A stretch of DNA of 64,000 nt from an uncultured Eubacteriales bacterium (lineage in GTDB: Bacteria; Bacillota; Clostridia; Oscillospirales; CAG-272), in assembly GCA_934433485.1 (NCBI GenBank), contig CAKRZR010000004.1, positions 130,462 to 194,461 on the forward strand. The letters run 5' to 3'. Shown here piece by piece: positions 34,761 to 44,194 of the stretch (its first letter is position 1; the number at the start of each line of letters is the position of its first letter). Both the position numbers and the translations under genes were made by a program. The notes beneath the pieces are model-generated. The model was not told where the DNA came from, searched no databases, and worked only from the letters and a program-made list of their open reading frames with translations.

Positions 34761-35984
34761 ATGCTGTTTTTCGCTATCCTTGCCGCAGTGGTGTTCGTCT
34801 ATCTCCTGCAATACCATATCTATAAAAAATACGCGTTCCGGGACCTGCACTACCGGATTACCATTCCGTCCCCGGAGGTGTTTGAAGGCGACGAGGTGTA
34901 CCTGTACGAGGAGATCGAGAACCGGAAATGGCTTCCGATGCCGTTTGTGAAGGTGGACACAGAGCTGCCGGAGGGGCTGGCATTCGTCATTACGGAAAAA
35001 GGCAGTGTGACCTATCCGCGTGTGCTGCGCAGTATGTTCGTGCTCCGTGGACAGGAGAAGATCCGCCGTCGATGGACGGTTCGCTGTATGACACGCGGCA
35101 GCTATACATTGGGCAGAGCCACCCTGCACGCCAGCGACATCATCGGCTTTCACATACAGGCAAAGGTTATAGAGCCGAAAAGAGCGCACGGCGCCGATCT
35201 TGTCGTGCTTCCCAAGGCGATTTCGCTTGAGAGAGAGTTCACCTCTTCCCGGTACCAGAGCGGTGACCACGTCGTAAATCGCAGTCTCCTGACCGATCCG
35301 CTGTACCGTGCCGGGATCCGTGAATACACACCGGGCGATCCGATGAACCGCATCCATTGGAAGAAAACCGCCTCCGCCGGAGCGTTGATGGTCAATGTAG
35401 AAGAATATACCGATCGGTTCGCGTTCCAGATCGTCCTCAATATGCAGTCGAAGGATCACGAGAAAACGATTCCGGGACCGCCGTCCGCGCCTGTGTTTAC
35501 CGAGCTGTGCATAACGGTCGCCGCGTCCATTCTTGACGCCGTGTCCCATGACCGTATTCCGGTGCGCGTCATCAGCAATACGGAGCCGTCCCACGTCATG
35601 TATGGAGAGGGCGCTGGTTTTACAATGAGCGACGAGCCCGCACTCGACCCGGTAGGTGCGAAAATTTTCGTGTCCCCGGCATATCGCGGACAGAACGACA
35701 TGATCGCCGCACTGCGGATGCTCGCCTGCATGGACGCGTACATTTCCGTGCCGGTGGAAAAAATGCTCGACCACATCGCGGCGCATCCCTACGCGTACGC
35801 TGACGGCGGGAATATTATCTTTATTTCCGCGTTTTTGAATGACCGGATGATCCATCTCGCGCGTTTGCTGCGTGAGACGGGAATCCATATTTCGTTCTAC
35901 ATCACCGGCACCATCAACAACGCGCTCATCATTCCGGACGACGTTGAGGTACACTTCAAGACATACATCGAAAAGAATGCCTGA
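34761..35984 (+). CDS. DUF58 domain protein
   Basis: This 407-residue protein has one N-terminal membrane segment (about residues 1-18), a beta-sandwich region, and the DUF58 core. The core signature is AGIREYTPGDPMNRIHWKKT near residue 195, followed by a vWA-like fold. DUF58 proteins are partners of MoxR ATPases. The gene follows moxR after 27 bases with GGAGG before its start and precedes a membrane protein gene by 12 bases, so the three are translated from one message. The function is inferred from this context only. Confidence 0.9.
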   Translation: MLFFAILAAVVFVYLLQYHIYKKYAFRDLHYRITIPSPEVFEGDEVYLYEEIENRKWLPMPFVKVDTELPEGLAFVITEKGSVTYPRVLRSMFVLRGQEKIRRRWTVRCMTRGSYTLGRATLHASDIIGFHIQAKVIEPKRAHGADLVVLPKAISLEREFTSSRYQSGDHVVNRSLLTDPLYRAGIREYTPGDPMNRIHWKKTASAGALMVNVEEYTDRFAFQIVLNMQSKDHEKTIPGPPSAPVFTELCITVAASILDAVSHDRIPVRVISNTEPSHVMYGEGAGFTMSDEPALDPVGAKIFVSPAYRGQNDMIAALRMLACMDAYISVPVEKMLDHIAAHPYAYADGGNIIFISAFLNDRMIHLARLLRETGIHISFYITGTINNALIIPDDVEVHFKTYIEKNA

Positions 35985-35996
35985 GAGGAGGAGAAT

Positions 35997-37496
35997 ATGC
36001 GCATTTCGTATAAGGCACTCTATCGTTTGTTTCCGCCCCTCTGCGTGTCCATGCTGCTCACGCCTTTTGTATCCTGTATGCTCGCGGCGGCGTTTGTGTT
36101 TGACAATGTGCTGACCGTGCGCGCCGTGCCGCTATGGTGGATTCCGTTTTTGACAATCGCCGCGGTATTTTCCGGCTTTTTCTTCCAATCCCTGTACGCC
36201 GGACTGCTCGGAAAGCACGCAAGCATGGATGGACTGGAGCGAAACGGGGCGACCTTTTGGAAATTCCGTTTTTCAGATGCCGTGCTGCCGATTGTCTGTG
36301 CTGCGCTGCTCTCGTTCGGTGTCGGCGTCGCCTTTGACCGGTATCTTTTCCATATTTATAAAACCGGCGCGATGCCGGTGTATTACGAAAGCTCCGTCTA
36401 TCCGATGCTTGCCGCCGTACTGTGCTTTGCCGCGCTGGTCTGCGGGATCGTTCTGTGGTTTTATCCGATGGAGAGGCTGATGAGCGTCGGTTTTTTGATT
36501 GGCTCATTCGCTGTGCTGTTTGTCGCGTATCTGCTGCTGTCGTTTTTTGCCATACCGGCAATCCGTGTTCTCGCACCTGTCTATTTCGCGCCGTGCATGA
36601 TCGGTTATTTTATCACAGCGACGGTCTTATATAACCAACGGTACCTGACGCAGAGCTGTCGGGGCTCTGTGGTAGCCGTGATCCGTCCGGAGGATCGCGC
36701 GTACAATATCGGATTGGTGCTCTGTCTCTTTTTGCTCCTCATTGTCAGCGTTGGCGTGTTCTATGTCCTGATGCGCGGACTGTACCTCATTTTCCGTTCC
36801 CTCGTTCTGATCACGCTGTTTCGCCTTTTCTACAATAGCGATGACGCCGCTGGAAACAGGTATCGGAGCTACGGCTACGTAACCGGAGAAGAAGCGCAGA
36901 AAATGGTGTTCCGCGGACAGCGTGGGGACAACAACATTCTCTACGTTTTTGTCTTTCTCGTGCTGTGTATCATCCTGCTCACGATTTTGATTCGTTCCGG
37001 AAAGCTCAGGGAGCTTTGGCAGGCGATTGCAGCGTGGGTAGCAGACTTTTTCGCCACTCTCCGACTTGGCACGCATTTTTTAAAAATCTCCTTCGACCCG
37101 AACGCGGAGGAAGAAGAGGACGTCAATTTCAAGGACGAAAAGAAAAAGCTCCAGAACGCGGCGATCCGGGATTACGCGGAGATGGCTGCGAAAACGGATT
37201 CCTACAAGCAGTTCCTCACGCGCCTGTCCCGTCTGCCGGATGCCGGAGAACAGATCGCTTACGCATATACGGTGCTGGTACGGATGTATCGAGAGGGTTC
37301 CATTCCTCTGAAAATTGCCGATACGCCGCGTGAGATTGCATGCAAGGTACAAAACGGCACGACAGATGGAGAGGCGATCCGTGCGATTACCGTTGCCTTT
37401 GAAACGGTCCGGTACGCCGGCGACGACGTGGATCGCGCGTGTGCCGAATCGGTGCTTTCCGATATGTGTGCGATCATCAAACGATACCTCTTTTGA
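35997..37496 (+). CDS. multi-spanning membrane protein with DUF4129-like tail
   Basis: This 499-residue protein has about eight to nine hydrophobic segments in its first 340 residues and a hydrophilic C-terminal tail. The tail includes an acidic patch (NAEEEEDVNFKDEKKK) and a helical region resembling DUF4129, ending near residue 499. In other MoxR-DUF58 operons the third gene often encodes a transglutaminase-like membrane protein with this tail; here the transglutaminase domain appears to be absent. The sequence gives no catalytic motif. GGAGGAG lies just before the start. Confidence 0.65.
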   Translation: MRISYKALYRLFPPLCVSMLLTPFVSCMLAAAFVFDNVLTVRAVPLWWIPFLTIAAVFSGFFFQSLYAGLLGKHASMDGLERNGATFWKFRFSDAVLPIVCAALLSFGVGVAFDRYLFHIYKTGAMPVYYESSVYPMLAAVLCFAALVCGIVLWFYPMERLMSVGFLIGSFAVLFVAYLLLSFFAIPAIRVLAPVYFAPCMIGYFITATVLYNQRYLTQSCRGSVVAVIRPEDRAYNIGLVLCLFLLLIVSVGVFYVLMRGLYLIFRSLVLITLFRLFYNSDDAAGNRYRSYGYVTGEEAQKMVFRGQRGDNNILYVFVFLVLCIILLTILIRSGKLRELWQAIAAWVADFFATLRLGTHFLKISFDPNAEEEEDVNFKDEKKKLQNAAIRDYAEMAAKTDSYKQFLTRLSRLPDAGEQIAYAYTVLVRMYREGSIPLKIADTPREIACKVQNGTTDGEAIRAITVAFETVRYAGDDVDRACAESVLSDMCAIIKRYLF

Positions 37497-37521
37497 CGCA
37501 TAAACGGCATGGACGGCTCGT

Positions 37522-37550
37522 ACATATAGGATAAATGAAATTCTATATGT
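37522..37550 (+). repeat. 8 bp inverted repeat before dacF
   Basis: ACATATAG and CTATATGT are separated by 13 bases and end right at the ribosome binding site of the carboxypeptidase gene. It could be an RNA hairpin that hides the site or a repressor operator. Confidence 0.45.
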
Positions 37551-37562
37551 GAGGTGCCCGTT

Positions 37563-38720
37563 ATGCAATCAAAAGAAAACGCTCTGCTCGCCTTTCTCCT
37601 GACCTTTTTCCTGCTCTGGACCTGCGCGCTCTCTCTGCACGCGGAAACGCCGGACAACGCGCCCTTTTCCGTAGAGTGTGCCAGCGCCGTTTTGATGGAC
37701 AGCGAGACAGGCGCCGTCCTCTACGCAAAGAATGCCGATCAGGCGCTGCCACCCGCGTCTGTCACAAAGGTCATGACCCTGCTGCTTGTGATGGAAGCCG
37801 TGGACAGCGGGAATCTTCCGCTGGATGAGACGGTGGCGGTCAGCGAATATGCCGCGTCGATGGGCGGTTCACAGGTTTATTTGGAGCCGGGAGAGAGTAT
37901 GCCGGTCGAGGAAATGCTCAAATGCGTTATCATCTCCTCTGCCAACGATGCGGCGGTCGCACTTGCGGAAAAGGTTGGCGGCAGTGAGGAAGCGTTTGTT
38001 GCACGTATGAACGAACGTGCCGCGGAGCTTGGCATGGCGAATACGCATTTTGAAAATGTCACCGGTCTGGATGACGATACTGTGGACCACAAAACAAGCG
38101 CGCTGGACATTGCCATTATGTCGCGAGAGCTGCTGAAGCATCCGAAAATTTTGGAATACAGCGGCATCTGGATGGACACCATACGAAATGGAGCGTTCGG
38201 CCTGACAAACACCAACCGCCTGATCCGTTTCTACGACGGCGCGACCGGACTCAAGACCGGCTCCACCTCCAAAGCGAAATTCTGTATCAGCGCGACAGCA
38301 AAACGGGACGGACTCCATCTCATCGCCGTCATCATGGGCGCGCCGACTAGGGACATTCGCAACGAAACGGCAAAGACGCTCCTTGACTGGGGATTCGCAA
38401 ATTACTCTCTCTATCGGCACGAGGGCGGTTCTGTGGGCGAAGCGTCCGTGATTGGCGGTGTGGCGGATACCTGTCCCGGCGGAATAGAACCGTATTCCAT
38501 GCTCATGGCAAAGGGGAAACACAAGAATGTGACGACCGAGATCCTCTTTGATGAGAATATTCCCGCACCGATCCGGAAAGGGGAGAAAATCGGGATCGTG
38601 CGCTTTCTTGAGAGCGGGGAAATCCTGACCGAGGTGCCGATTCTCGCGGAAGCGGACGTGGAAAAGATCGGCTTTTTCGGACTTTTCTGCCGGATGCTCG
38701 GCATATACCTGCTCAAATGA
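37563..38720 (+). CDS. dacF: D-alanyl-D-alanine carboxypeptidase (S11, DacF-like)
   Basis: This 385-residue penicillin-binding protein trims the terminal D-Ala from peptidoglycan stem peptides outside the membrane. It has a signal peptide (about residues 1-27, ALSLHA cleavage) and the three S11 active-site motifs: SVTK (Ser66), SAN (126-128) and KTG (231-233). The C-terminal domain (about 285-370) is the beta-rich S11 domain, and the last residues (FFGLFCRMLGIYLLK) form the amphipathic membrane anchor. The start at 37563 has GAGGTG six bases upstream. An overlapping GTG at 37554 is part of that site. Confidence 0.95.
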   Translation: MQSKENALLAFLLTFFLLWTCALSLHAETPDNAPFSVECASAVLMDSETGAVLYAKNADQALPPASVTKVMTLLLVMEAVDSGNLPLDETVAVSEYAASMGGSQVYLEPGESMPVEEMLKCVIISSANDAAVALAEKVGGSEEAFVARMNERAAELGMANTHFENVTGLDDDTVDHKTSALDIAIMSRELLKHPKILEYSGIWMDTIRNGAFGLTNTNRLIRFYDGATGLKTGSTSKAKFCISATAKRDGLHLIAVIMGAPTRDIRNETAKTLLDWGFANYSLYRHEGGSVGEASVIGGVADTCPGGIEPYSMLMAKGKHKNVTTEILFDENIPAPIRKGEKIGIVRFLESGEILTEVPILAEADVEKIGFFGLFCRMLGIYLLK

Positions 38721-38742
38721 CAGAATATTCACAAGTTACCTA

Positions 38743-38771
38743 TTGAAAATTGGCGGAAAATGTTGTATTAT
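38743..38771 (+). promoter_or_regulatory. pgi promoter
   Basis: TTGAAA, a 17-base spacer and TATTAT. The 110-base leader that follows contains a hairpin, ACGCC/GGCGT, around 38795-38818. Confidence 0.75.
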
Positions 38772-38890
38772 ATATACATCAGGAATCCCGGGGGACGCCG
38801 GTCTGTACGGCAGGCGTATTTCGGCTGACAAAAGATCACATTTTAGCCGTGTAATAAAAGACGCGGCGGAAATACGAGGACAGAATAGCT

Positions 38891-40228
38891 ATGGCAGTTA
38901 CATTAAATGAAAAGTTTGTGTCCGGCTTTGTTTCGGATACTGAGGTCGAGAAGATTTCGCATCTGACGCGCGCGGCGTACCAGGTTGTCAAAGAACGCTC
39001 CGGCGCGGGTAACGACTTCCTCGGCTGGGTCGACCTTCCGGTCAATTATGATAAGGAAGAGTTCGCACGGATTGAGGCGGCTGCAGCAAAGATTCAGAAG
39101 AGCTGCGACGTGTTTGTCGTTATCGGTATTGGCGGCTCTTACCTCGGCGCACGTGCCGCGATTGAATTTGTGAAGTCTCCGCTGTACAACAACAAGAAGA
39201 AGGATACACCGGACGTGTATTTCGCGGGCAACAGCATCAGTGCTTCCGCGCTTGCCGACATTCTTTCCATCTGTGAGGGACGCGACGTCTGCATCAATGT
39301 AATTTCCAAGTCTGGCACCACCACCGAGCCTGCCGTGACGTTCCGTATTTTCCGCGAGCTGCTTGAGAAGAAGTACGGCGAGGAAGGCGCGAGAGAACGC
39401 ATCTTTGTCACCACCGACCGCAAGAGAGGCAAGCTCAAGGAATTTTCCACCGAAAAGGGCTACGAAACCTTCGTCGTACCGGATGACATCGGCGGACGGT
39501 ATTCCGTTCTGACTGCCGTAGGTCTGCTGCCGATCGCCGTGGCAGGCATCGATATCGCCGCGATGATGCAGGGTGCCGCAGACGCGAGAGTAGCGCTCAA
39601 CAACGACGATGTTGCGAACAATCCGTGTCTCCGCTATGCCGCGCTGCGCAACATTATGTACAATAAGGGCAAATCCATCGAGATTCTCGTCGCGTATGAG
39701 CCTGCTGTCCAGATGTTCTGCGAATGGTGGAAGCAGCTTTATGGCGAAAGCGAAGGAAAGGACAACAAAGCGCTTTATCCGTCCTCTGTGATCTTTTCGA
39801 CCGACCTGCACTCCCTTGGTCAGTATATCCAGGAGGGGCTGCGCACCATGTTTGAAACAGTCGTATCGTTCAAGCACGCCAGCGATTCCGTGGTGATCCC
39901 GGACGATCCGCACAATATCGATGGATTGAACTTCCTCTCCGGCAAGGATCTTTCCGATGTCAACAAAATGGCGATGACCGGTACGCTGTTCGCACACAAC
40001 GACGGCGGTGTTCCGAACCTTGTGATCGAGGTTGAGGACAGAAGCGCTGCTTCATTCGGTTACCTCGTTTACTTCTTTGAGCTTGCCTGCGCGGTATCCG
40101 GCTATATGCTCGGCGTCAATCCGTTTGACCAGCCAGGCGTAGAGGCGTATAAGAAGAATATGTACGCGCTGCTTGGCAAACCCGGCTTCGAGGAGCAGAA
40201 GAAGGCGCTTGAAGCGAGAATGCAGTAA
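38891..40228 (+). CDS. pgi: glucose-6-phosphate isomerase
   Basis: This 445-residue cytoplasmic enzyme interconverts glucose 6-phosphate and fructose 6-phosphate in glycolysis. The length fits the short Firmicutes form. Recognisable segments are [56 protein letters not shown] (active-site region) and the C-terminal [18 protein letters not shown]. The gene has its own promoter. A small P-loop gene follows after 36 bases. Confidence 0.98.
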   Translation: MAVTLNEKFVSGFVSDTEVEKISHLTRAAYQVVKERSGAGNDFLGWVDLPVNYDKEEFARIEAAAAKIQKSCDVFVVIGIGGSYLGARAAIEFVKSPLYNNKKKDTPDVYFAGNSISASALADILSICEGRDVCINVISKSGTTTEPAVTFRIFRELLEKKYGEEGARERIFVTTDRKRGKLKEFSTEKGYETFVVPDDIGGRYSVLTAVGLLPIAVAGIDIAAMMQGAADARVALNNDDVANNPCLRYAALRNIMYNKGKSIEILVAYEPAVQMFCEWWKQLYGESEGKDNKALYPSSVIFSTDLHSLGQYIQEGLRTMFETVVSFKHASDSVVIPDDPHNIDGLNFLSGKDLSDVNKMAMTGTLFAHNDGGVPNLVIEVEDRSAASFGYLVYFFELACAVSGYMLGVNPFDQPGVEAYKKNMYALLGKPGFEEQKKALEARMQ

Positions 40229-40264
40229 TCTCTCATTTGCAAAATATTTTTTTGGAGGAATAGT

Positions 40265-40672
40265 ATGCTTAAACTTATCATCGGCAAAAAGGGTTCCGGT
40301 AAGACCAAAACGCTCATCAGCATGGTCAATGACGCGACAAGCATGAGCAAAGGCGACGTGGTGTGCATTGAGAAGGGCGACAAACTGAAATTTGACATTC
40401 GTTACCAGTGCCGTCTCATTGATGCGGAGGAATACCTCATCGACGACGGTCAGTCTCTGTTCGGCTTTATCTCCGGCATTCTCGCGAGCAACCATGATGT
40501 GACAGATATCTTCATCGATTCTGCTTTGAAGATCTGCCATAACGACATCGCAAGCTTTGAAACCTTCTTAAACGAAGTGGACACCCTGCTGCGTACGCAT
40601 ACCGTAAACTGCGTGATCACCTCTTCTCTCGCCGTGGAAGAAGCTACGGATGTAATGAAGAAATTCATGTAA
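40265..40672 (+). CDS. small P-loop protein, conserved hypothetical
   Basis: This 135-residue protein has a Walker A motif at its very start (IIGKKGSGKTKT, about residues 5-16). An Asp-containing strand, VTDIFIDSALKI, near residue 80 could act as Walker B. The C-terminal half is helical with a segment CVITSSLAVEEATD. I do not recognise a named family. It lies close behind pgi, with GGAGG before its start and a terminator after it. Confidence 0.7.
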   Translation: MLKLIIGKKGSGKTKTLISMVNDATSMSKGDVVCIEKGDKLKFDIRYQCRLIDAEEYLIDDGQSLFGFISGILASNHDVTDIFIDSALKICHNDIASFETFLNEVDTLLRTHTVNCVITSSLAVEEATDVMKKFM

Positions 40673-40706
40673 GAAAGAAAAATCTTTCAAAAAGAAAGTC
40701 CCCTTG

Positions 40707-40754
40707 CCGCCCTGTCGCCTTTTCACTTTTGAAAATCGTCGCCAGGGCGGTTTT
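40707..40754 (+). terminator. terminator after the pgi operon
   Basis: CCGCCCTG pairs with CAGGGCGG across a 28-base loop that contains a second small stem, followed by TTTTC. Confidence 0.65.
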
Positions 40755-40865
40755 CTCGTCCATATGCCATTCGACATTCCCGACACACCCAAACGTATCG
40801 GTGCATATACTACAGCAGGAGAGCGAGAATACGTCTCCGATTCAAAGAAAGGCATGGAATGAAAA

Positions 40866-41717
40866 ATGACTGAAATCAGAAACGGTACCGGGCAGTGCAG
40901 GGAACGGGATATGGTGTGTATCGACACATACCGGGTGCTCGATTCCTGTCGGGATAAGGACTGCTTCGAGGATGTGAAAGTGTATCTCACCTGTACGGGA
41001 CAGGATATCATCGATCGCACAAACGTGATCCGTGCCAAGGAATCGCACGTGCTGTGGTCGTATATCGACATGGACACCGTACCGTTCAACCGCGGCTTCT
41101 ACCAGCTGAACATCCGCATCTACGTAAAGCTTTCGTTTGAAGCATGCGTGTGTGCGGGCAATGTCCAGGAGTTTGAAGGGATTGCCGTGGTGGAAAAGCG
41201 CGTGATCCTGTTCGGCAGCGAGGGCAATGTCAGTGTGTTCAAGAGCGAATCGCAGCCGGGCGGTTTCTGTGCCTGCCAGACCGGGTGCCGACAGTCGCGC
41301 GGTACGAATCTGCCGATCGCAGTGCTGGAAACCGTGGATCCGATCATTCTCGGCACCAAGATCTTAGAGCCGCGCCGGGCATGCTGTACGTGCTGCTGCG
41401 CCGTGGAGGAGATCCCGGAAAATGTCGCATGTATGTGCGGCGGCGAGCTTGTGGACAGCGGAAATGGCAATACGCTTGTGTGTTCCCTTGGCTTTTTCTC
41501 CGTTGTACGCATCGAACGACCCGCACAGTACCTGATCCACGGCGTGGAGTATTGTGTGCCGGAGAAGGAATGCGTAATGCCGTCGGAGGATGATCCGTGC
41601 AGTCTGTTCCGTAAGATGGCGTTCCCGACAGAGGAATTTTGCCCGCCAACCGCGTTCCCGCAAAGAGGTGGTGAGCCGGATTCCAAGCGCTGCGGCTGCG
41701 GCGGCGACAAAACGTGA
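40866..41717 (+). CDS. cysteine-rich conserved clostridial protein
   Basis: This 283-residue protein has 24 cysteines, clustered at ACCTCCC (near residue 178), GFCACQTGC and the C-terminal CGCGG. The N-terminal half resembles a beta-rich domain with the run VCIDTYRVLDSCRDKDCFED, followed by VPFNRGFYQLNIRIYVKL. Similar Cys-rich proteins occur in many Clostridia with no known role, and from memory some are listed near spore-coat proteins. There is no signal peptide or membrane segment. The ribosome binding site is weak (AAAGG, about 17 bases away). A hairpin, GAGGGAG/CTCCCTC, lies just downstream (41733-41765). Confidence 0.75.
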   Translation: MTEIRNGTGQCRERDMVCIDTYRVLDSCRDKDCFEDVKVYLTCTGQDIIDRTNVIRAKESHVLWSYIDMDTVPFNRGFYQLNIRIYVKLSFEACVCAGNVQEFEGIAVVEKRVILFGSEGNVSVFKSESQPGGFCACQTGCRQSRGTNLPIAVLETVDPIILGTKILEPRRACCTCCCAVEEIPENVACMCGGELVDSGNGNTLVCSLGFFSVVRIERPAQYLIHGVEYCVPEKECVMPSEDDPCSLFRKMAFPTEEFCPPTAFPQRGGEPDSKRCGCGGDKT

Positions 41718-41916
41718 GTCCGATGTAGGAGAGAGGGAGTTTTCCGTCTATAGGGAGGCTCCCTCGCTTCCGTGCAAGTGCTTGGACAGGCTGACAAATG
41801 CTGTATTGCACAAAATAGACGCGGTGAACATGAGAGTTTACTGTCGTATTCGCGAGAGAACAGAGCGGTGCGCACGGGAAAAACAAAAAAATTCCCAAAA
41901 TCTTTCCGGGATGCTG

Positions 41917-41945
41917 TTTCCCATACGGCAACTTTGTGATATAAT
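41917..41945 (+). promoter_or_regulatory. probable ispD promoter
   Basis: A perfect TATAAT (41940-41945) with an extended TGA just before it. The -35 (TTTCCC at 17-base spacing) is poor. Confidence 0.5.
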
Positions 41946-41995
41946 AAACGCAAACAATATATTGTGGAGAATCGGAAGAAAGGATCGGTAGGGGA

Positions 41996-42775
41996 ATGCC
42001 GATGGGAAAAAAGACAAATTCATGGATAGACAGACTGCGGGAGCTGCGCCGTCAAAATGCGCCGCGGAAGTTCCATTCCGCCATATTGCTCGCGGCGGGA
42101 AGCGGACTTCGCTTCGGCGATGAAAACGGGAAGCATCTCACCATGTGTGGCGGCGTGCCGGTGCTTGTCCGCAGTGCGCTGGCGTTTGAGTCCTGCGACC
42201 AGATCGATGAAATCGTCGTTGTCACAAGGGACTGTGATCGAGAAACCTGTACGAACCTGCTGCGCAGCGCGGGGGTGACTAAGCTGAAAACGGTCGTATC
42301 CGGCGGAGAAACCAGACAATCCTCCGCCAAGCGCGGCTTTGATGCCGTAAATCCGAACGCGGATTTTGTTTCCCTCCACGATGCGGCGCGCTGTCTCGTC
42401 ACACCGGAGATGATCGCGGCGGTTTTGGAGGAAGCAGAGATTCACGGCGCGGCGGCGTGTGCAGAAAAACCGGTCGATACCGTCAAACGCGTGAATAAAG
42501 ATGGCTTCATTGAGGAAACACTGGATAGAGACCGCGTATGGCTCGTGAAGACACCGCAGACATTTCTCGCAAACATGTACCGCGCAGCCGCCTATACCGC
42601 CGAAAAGGACGGATTCACCGCCACGGACGATTGCGCGCTGGTCGAACGGCTCGGCTTTTCCGTGAAGCTTGTGGACTGCGGCTGGGAGAATATTAAAATC
42701 ACGTATCCCGCGGATATCGAACGGGCGGAGTGGATCCTGTCCCGACGCGAGGACATACCAAAGGAGGAGAAGTAA
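41996..42775 (+). CDS. ispD: 2-C-methyl-D-erythritol 4-phosphate cytidylyltransferase
   Basis: IspD couples CTP to methylerythritol 4-phosphate in the MEP isoprenoid pathway. The 259-residue protein has an N-terminal extension of about 25 residues before the nucleotide-binding ILLAAGSGLRFG motif. Other hallmarks are SLHDAARCLVTPE, GAAACAEKPVDTVKRV and KTPQTFLANMYRAAA. It ends in the stop codon that overlaps the ispF start (TAATG), so the two consecutive enzymes are translationally coupled. Confidence 0.95.
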   Translation: MPMGKKTNSWIDRLRELRRQNAPRKFHSAILLAAGSGLRFGDENGKHLTMCGGVPVLVRSALAFESCDQIDEIVVVTRDCDRETCTNLLRSAGVTKLKTVVSGGETRQSSAKRGFDAVNPNADFVSLHDAARCLVTPEMIAAVLEEAEIHGAAACAEKPVDTVKRVNKDGFIEETLDRDRVWLVKTPQTFLANMYRAAAYTAEKDGFTATDDCALVERLGFSVKLVDCGWENIKITYPADIERAEWILSRREDIPKEEK

Positions 42776-43248
42776 TGCGAATCGGACACGGCTATGACGC
42801 GCACCGGTTCTGTACCGGCAAAGCGATGCGGATCGGTGGCGTGACAATTCCCTGTACATACGGTCTGGAGGCGCATTCCGACGGCGATGTGCTCCTGCAT
42901 GCCTTGATCGACGCACTGCTCGGCGCTACGGGAGAGGCGGACATAGGTGCGCTGTTCCCGGATCATGACCAGGCGTATGAGGGCATCGATAGCCGGATTT
43001 TATTAAGAGAAGCCATGCGCCGCCTCAACGCACGTGGATTGACCATTGAATATGCCGACATGACCATCATCGCACAGACACCCAAAATGGCTCCATACAT
43101 CGAATCCATGCGGCGGGAAATCGCCGAGTGTACCGCGACTCCGGTGGAACGGATCAACGTCAAGGCGACAACGGAGGAGCACATGGGCTTCACAGGCCGG
43201 AAAGAGGGAATCCGCGCGCACGCCGTGTGTCTGCTGCGAGAACCGTAA
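42775..43248 (+). CDS. ispF: 2-C-methyl-D-erythritol 2,4-cyclodiphosphate synthase
   Basis: This 157-residue trimeric enzyme makes the cyclodiphosphate of the MEP pathway. Metal-site motifs are RIGHGYDAHRF and HSDGDVLLHALIDALLGA. The C-terminal NVKATTEEHMGFTGRKEG is standard. The start overlaps the ispD stop by one base, with AGGAGG inside the end of ispD. No gene is visible in the 236 bases between its stop and rpe. Confidence 0.97.
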   Translation: MRIGHGYDAHRFCTGKAMRIGGVTIPCTYGLEAHSDGDVLLHALIDALLGATGEADIGALFPDHDQAYEGIDSRILLREAMRRLNARGLTIEYADMTIIAQTPKMAPYIESMRREIAECTATPVERINVKATTEEHMGFTGRKEGIRAHAVCLLREP

Positions 43249-43484
43249 TCCAAAACCGCCGCGATTCCCACCATGCCGGAGGCGGCGAGAATCACGGCGG
43301 CAATATGCAAACGCGAGTGATGAAGGCTCGCGGAAAACAGATTCAGAGAGCGGCACAGGGAAGCGGCCGCACCGCTCACTCACAGAATATGCGCGCGCAC
43401 GGATTTCGTACCAGCCGGTACCGACTGCCGCAGAGCACAAAAACGACAGGAAATACTTTTTCCATAGAGAAAGGATCAAAAAAG

Positions 43485-44156
43485 ATGACACATTCCATGA
43501 AAACCGCACCGTCCCTGCTTGCATGCGATTTTTTACACCTTGCCGATGAAGTAAAACGCGCCGAAGCCGCCGGCTCCGATTGGCTCCACTGCGATGTGAT
43601 GGACGGTGTGTACGTCCCGAACATCAGCTTTGGCTTTGACATCATCGGGAAAATCCATACGATCACGGATCTGCCGCTCGACGTACATATGATGACTGCC
43701 GTGCCGGAGAAATATCTTGAGGTACTCGCAAAGGCAGGCGCGTATTCCGTGACGATTCACTCCGATGTGATGGAGAAAGAAAAGCTCATCGACACACTGG
43801 AGAAAATTCACACGCTCGGCATGAAAACCGGCGTTGCTCTGAAACCGAAGTGCTCCGCGGACGATCTCACACCGTATCTCGCGCTTTGTGATATGGCGCT
43901 GGTAATGACTGTAGAGCCTGGCTTTGGCGGGCAGAAATTCATGGTGGACATGCTGCCGAAGATCCGTGCGATTCGTGCGATGGCAAAGCCGGAGATGATG
44001 ATTCAGGTGGACGGAGGCATCGGAGCTGGCAATATCGGACTGTGCGCGGAGGCCGGCGCGGATTGCTTTGTCGTCGGAACATCGTCTTTCCGCGCACCGG
44101 ATATGCGTGCGGCACTGGCTGAGATGAAAGCGACTGCGGAACTGGCGGCGAAATAA
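43485..44156 (+). CDS. rpe: ribulose-phosphate 3-epimerase
   Basis: This 223-residue TIM-barrel enzyme interconverts ribulose 5-phosphate and xylulose 5-phosphate in the pentose phosphate pathway. Catalytic and metal sites are seen in APSLLACDF, WLHCDVMDGVYVPN, LDVHMM, VMTVEPGFGGQKF and QVDGGIG. AAAGG precedes the start. A longer frame to the left has no ribosome binding site and reads through non-coding sequence. Confidence 0.96.
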   Translation: MTHSMKTAPSLLACDFLHLADEVKRAEAAGSDWLHCDVMDGVYVPNISFGFDIIGKIHTITDLPLDVHMMTAVPEKYLEVLAKAGAYSVTIHSDVMEKEKLIDTLEKIHTLGMKTGVALKPKCSADDLTPYLALCDMALVMTVEPGFGGQKFMVDMLPKIRAIRAMAKPEMMIQVDGGIGAGNIGLCAEAGADCFVVGTSSFRAPDMRAALAEMKATAELAAK

Positions 44157-44194
44157 GCGTTCACCTGCAGAATGTGGAAAGGCGGCGGTTGCTT

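Noticed and set aside
40866..41717. Cys-rich protein as ferredoxin
   Set aside because: The cysteines do not follow the C..C..C...C spacing of ferredoxins.
43249..43484. hidden gene or RNA between ispF and rpe
   Set aside because: Frames through the region are Arg-rich with no ribosome binding site, and no strong stem with a T run or known RNA motif is seen.
44174..44194. GTG start for mgtE at 44174
   Set aside because: The purine-rich site GAAAGGCGG lies after this codon and is correctly placed for the ATG at 44195.
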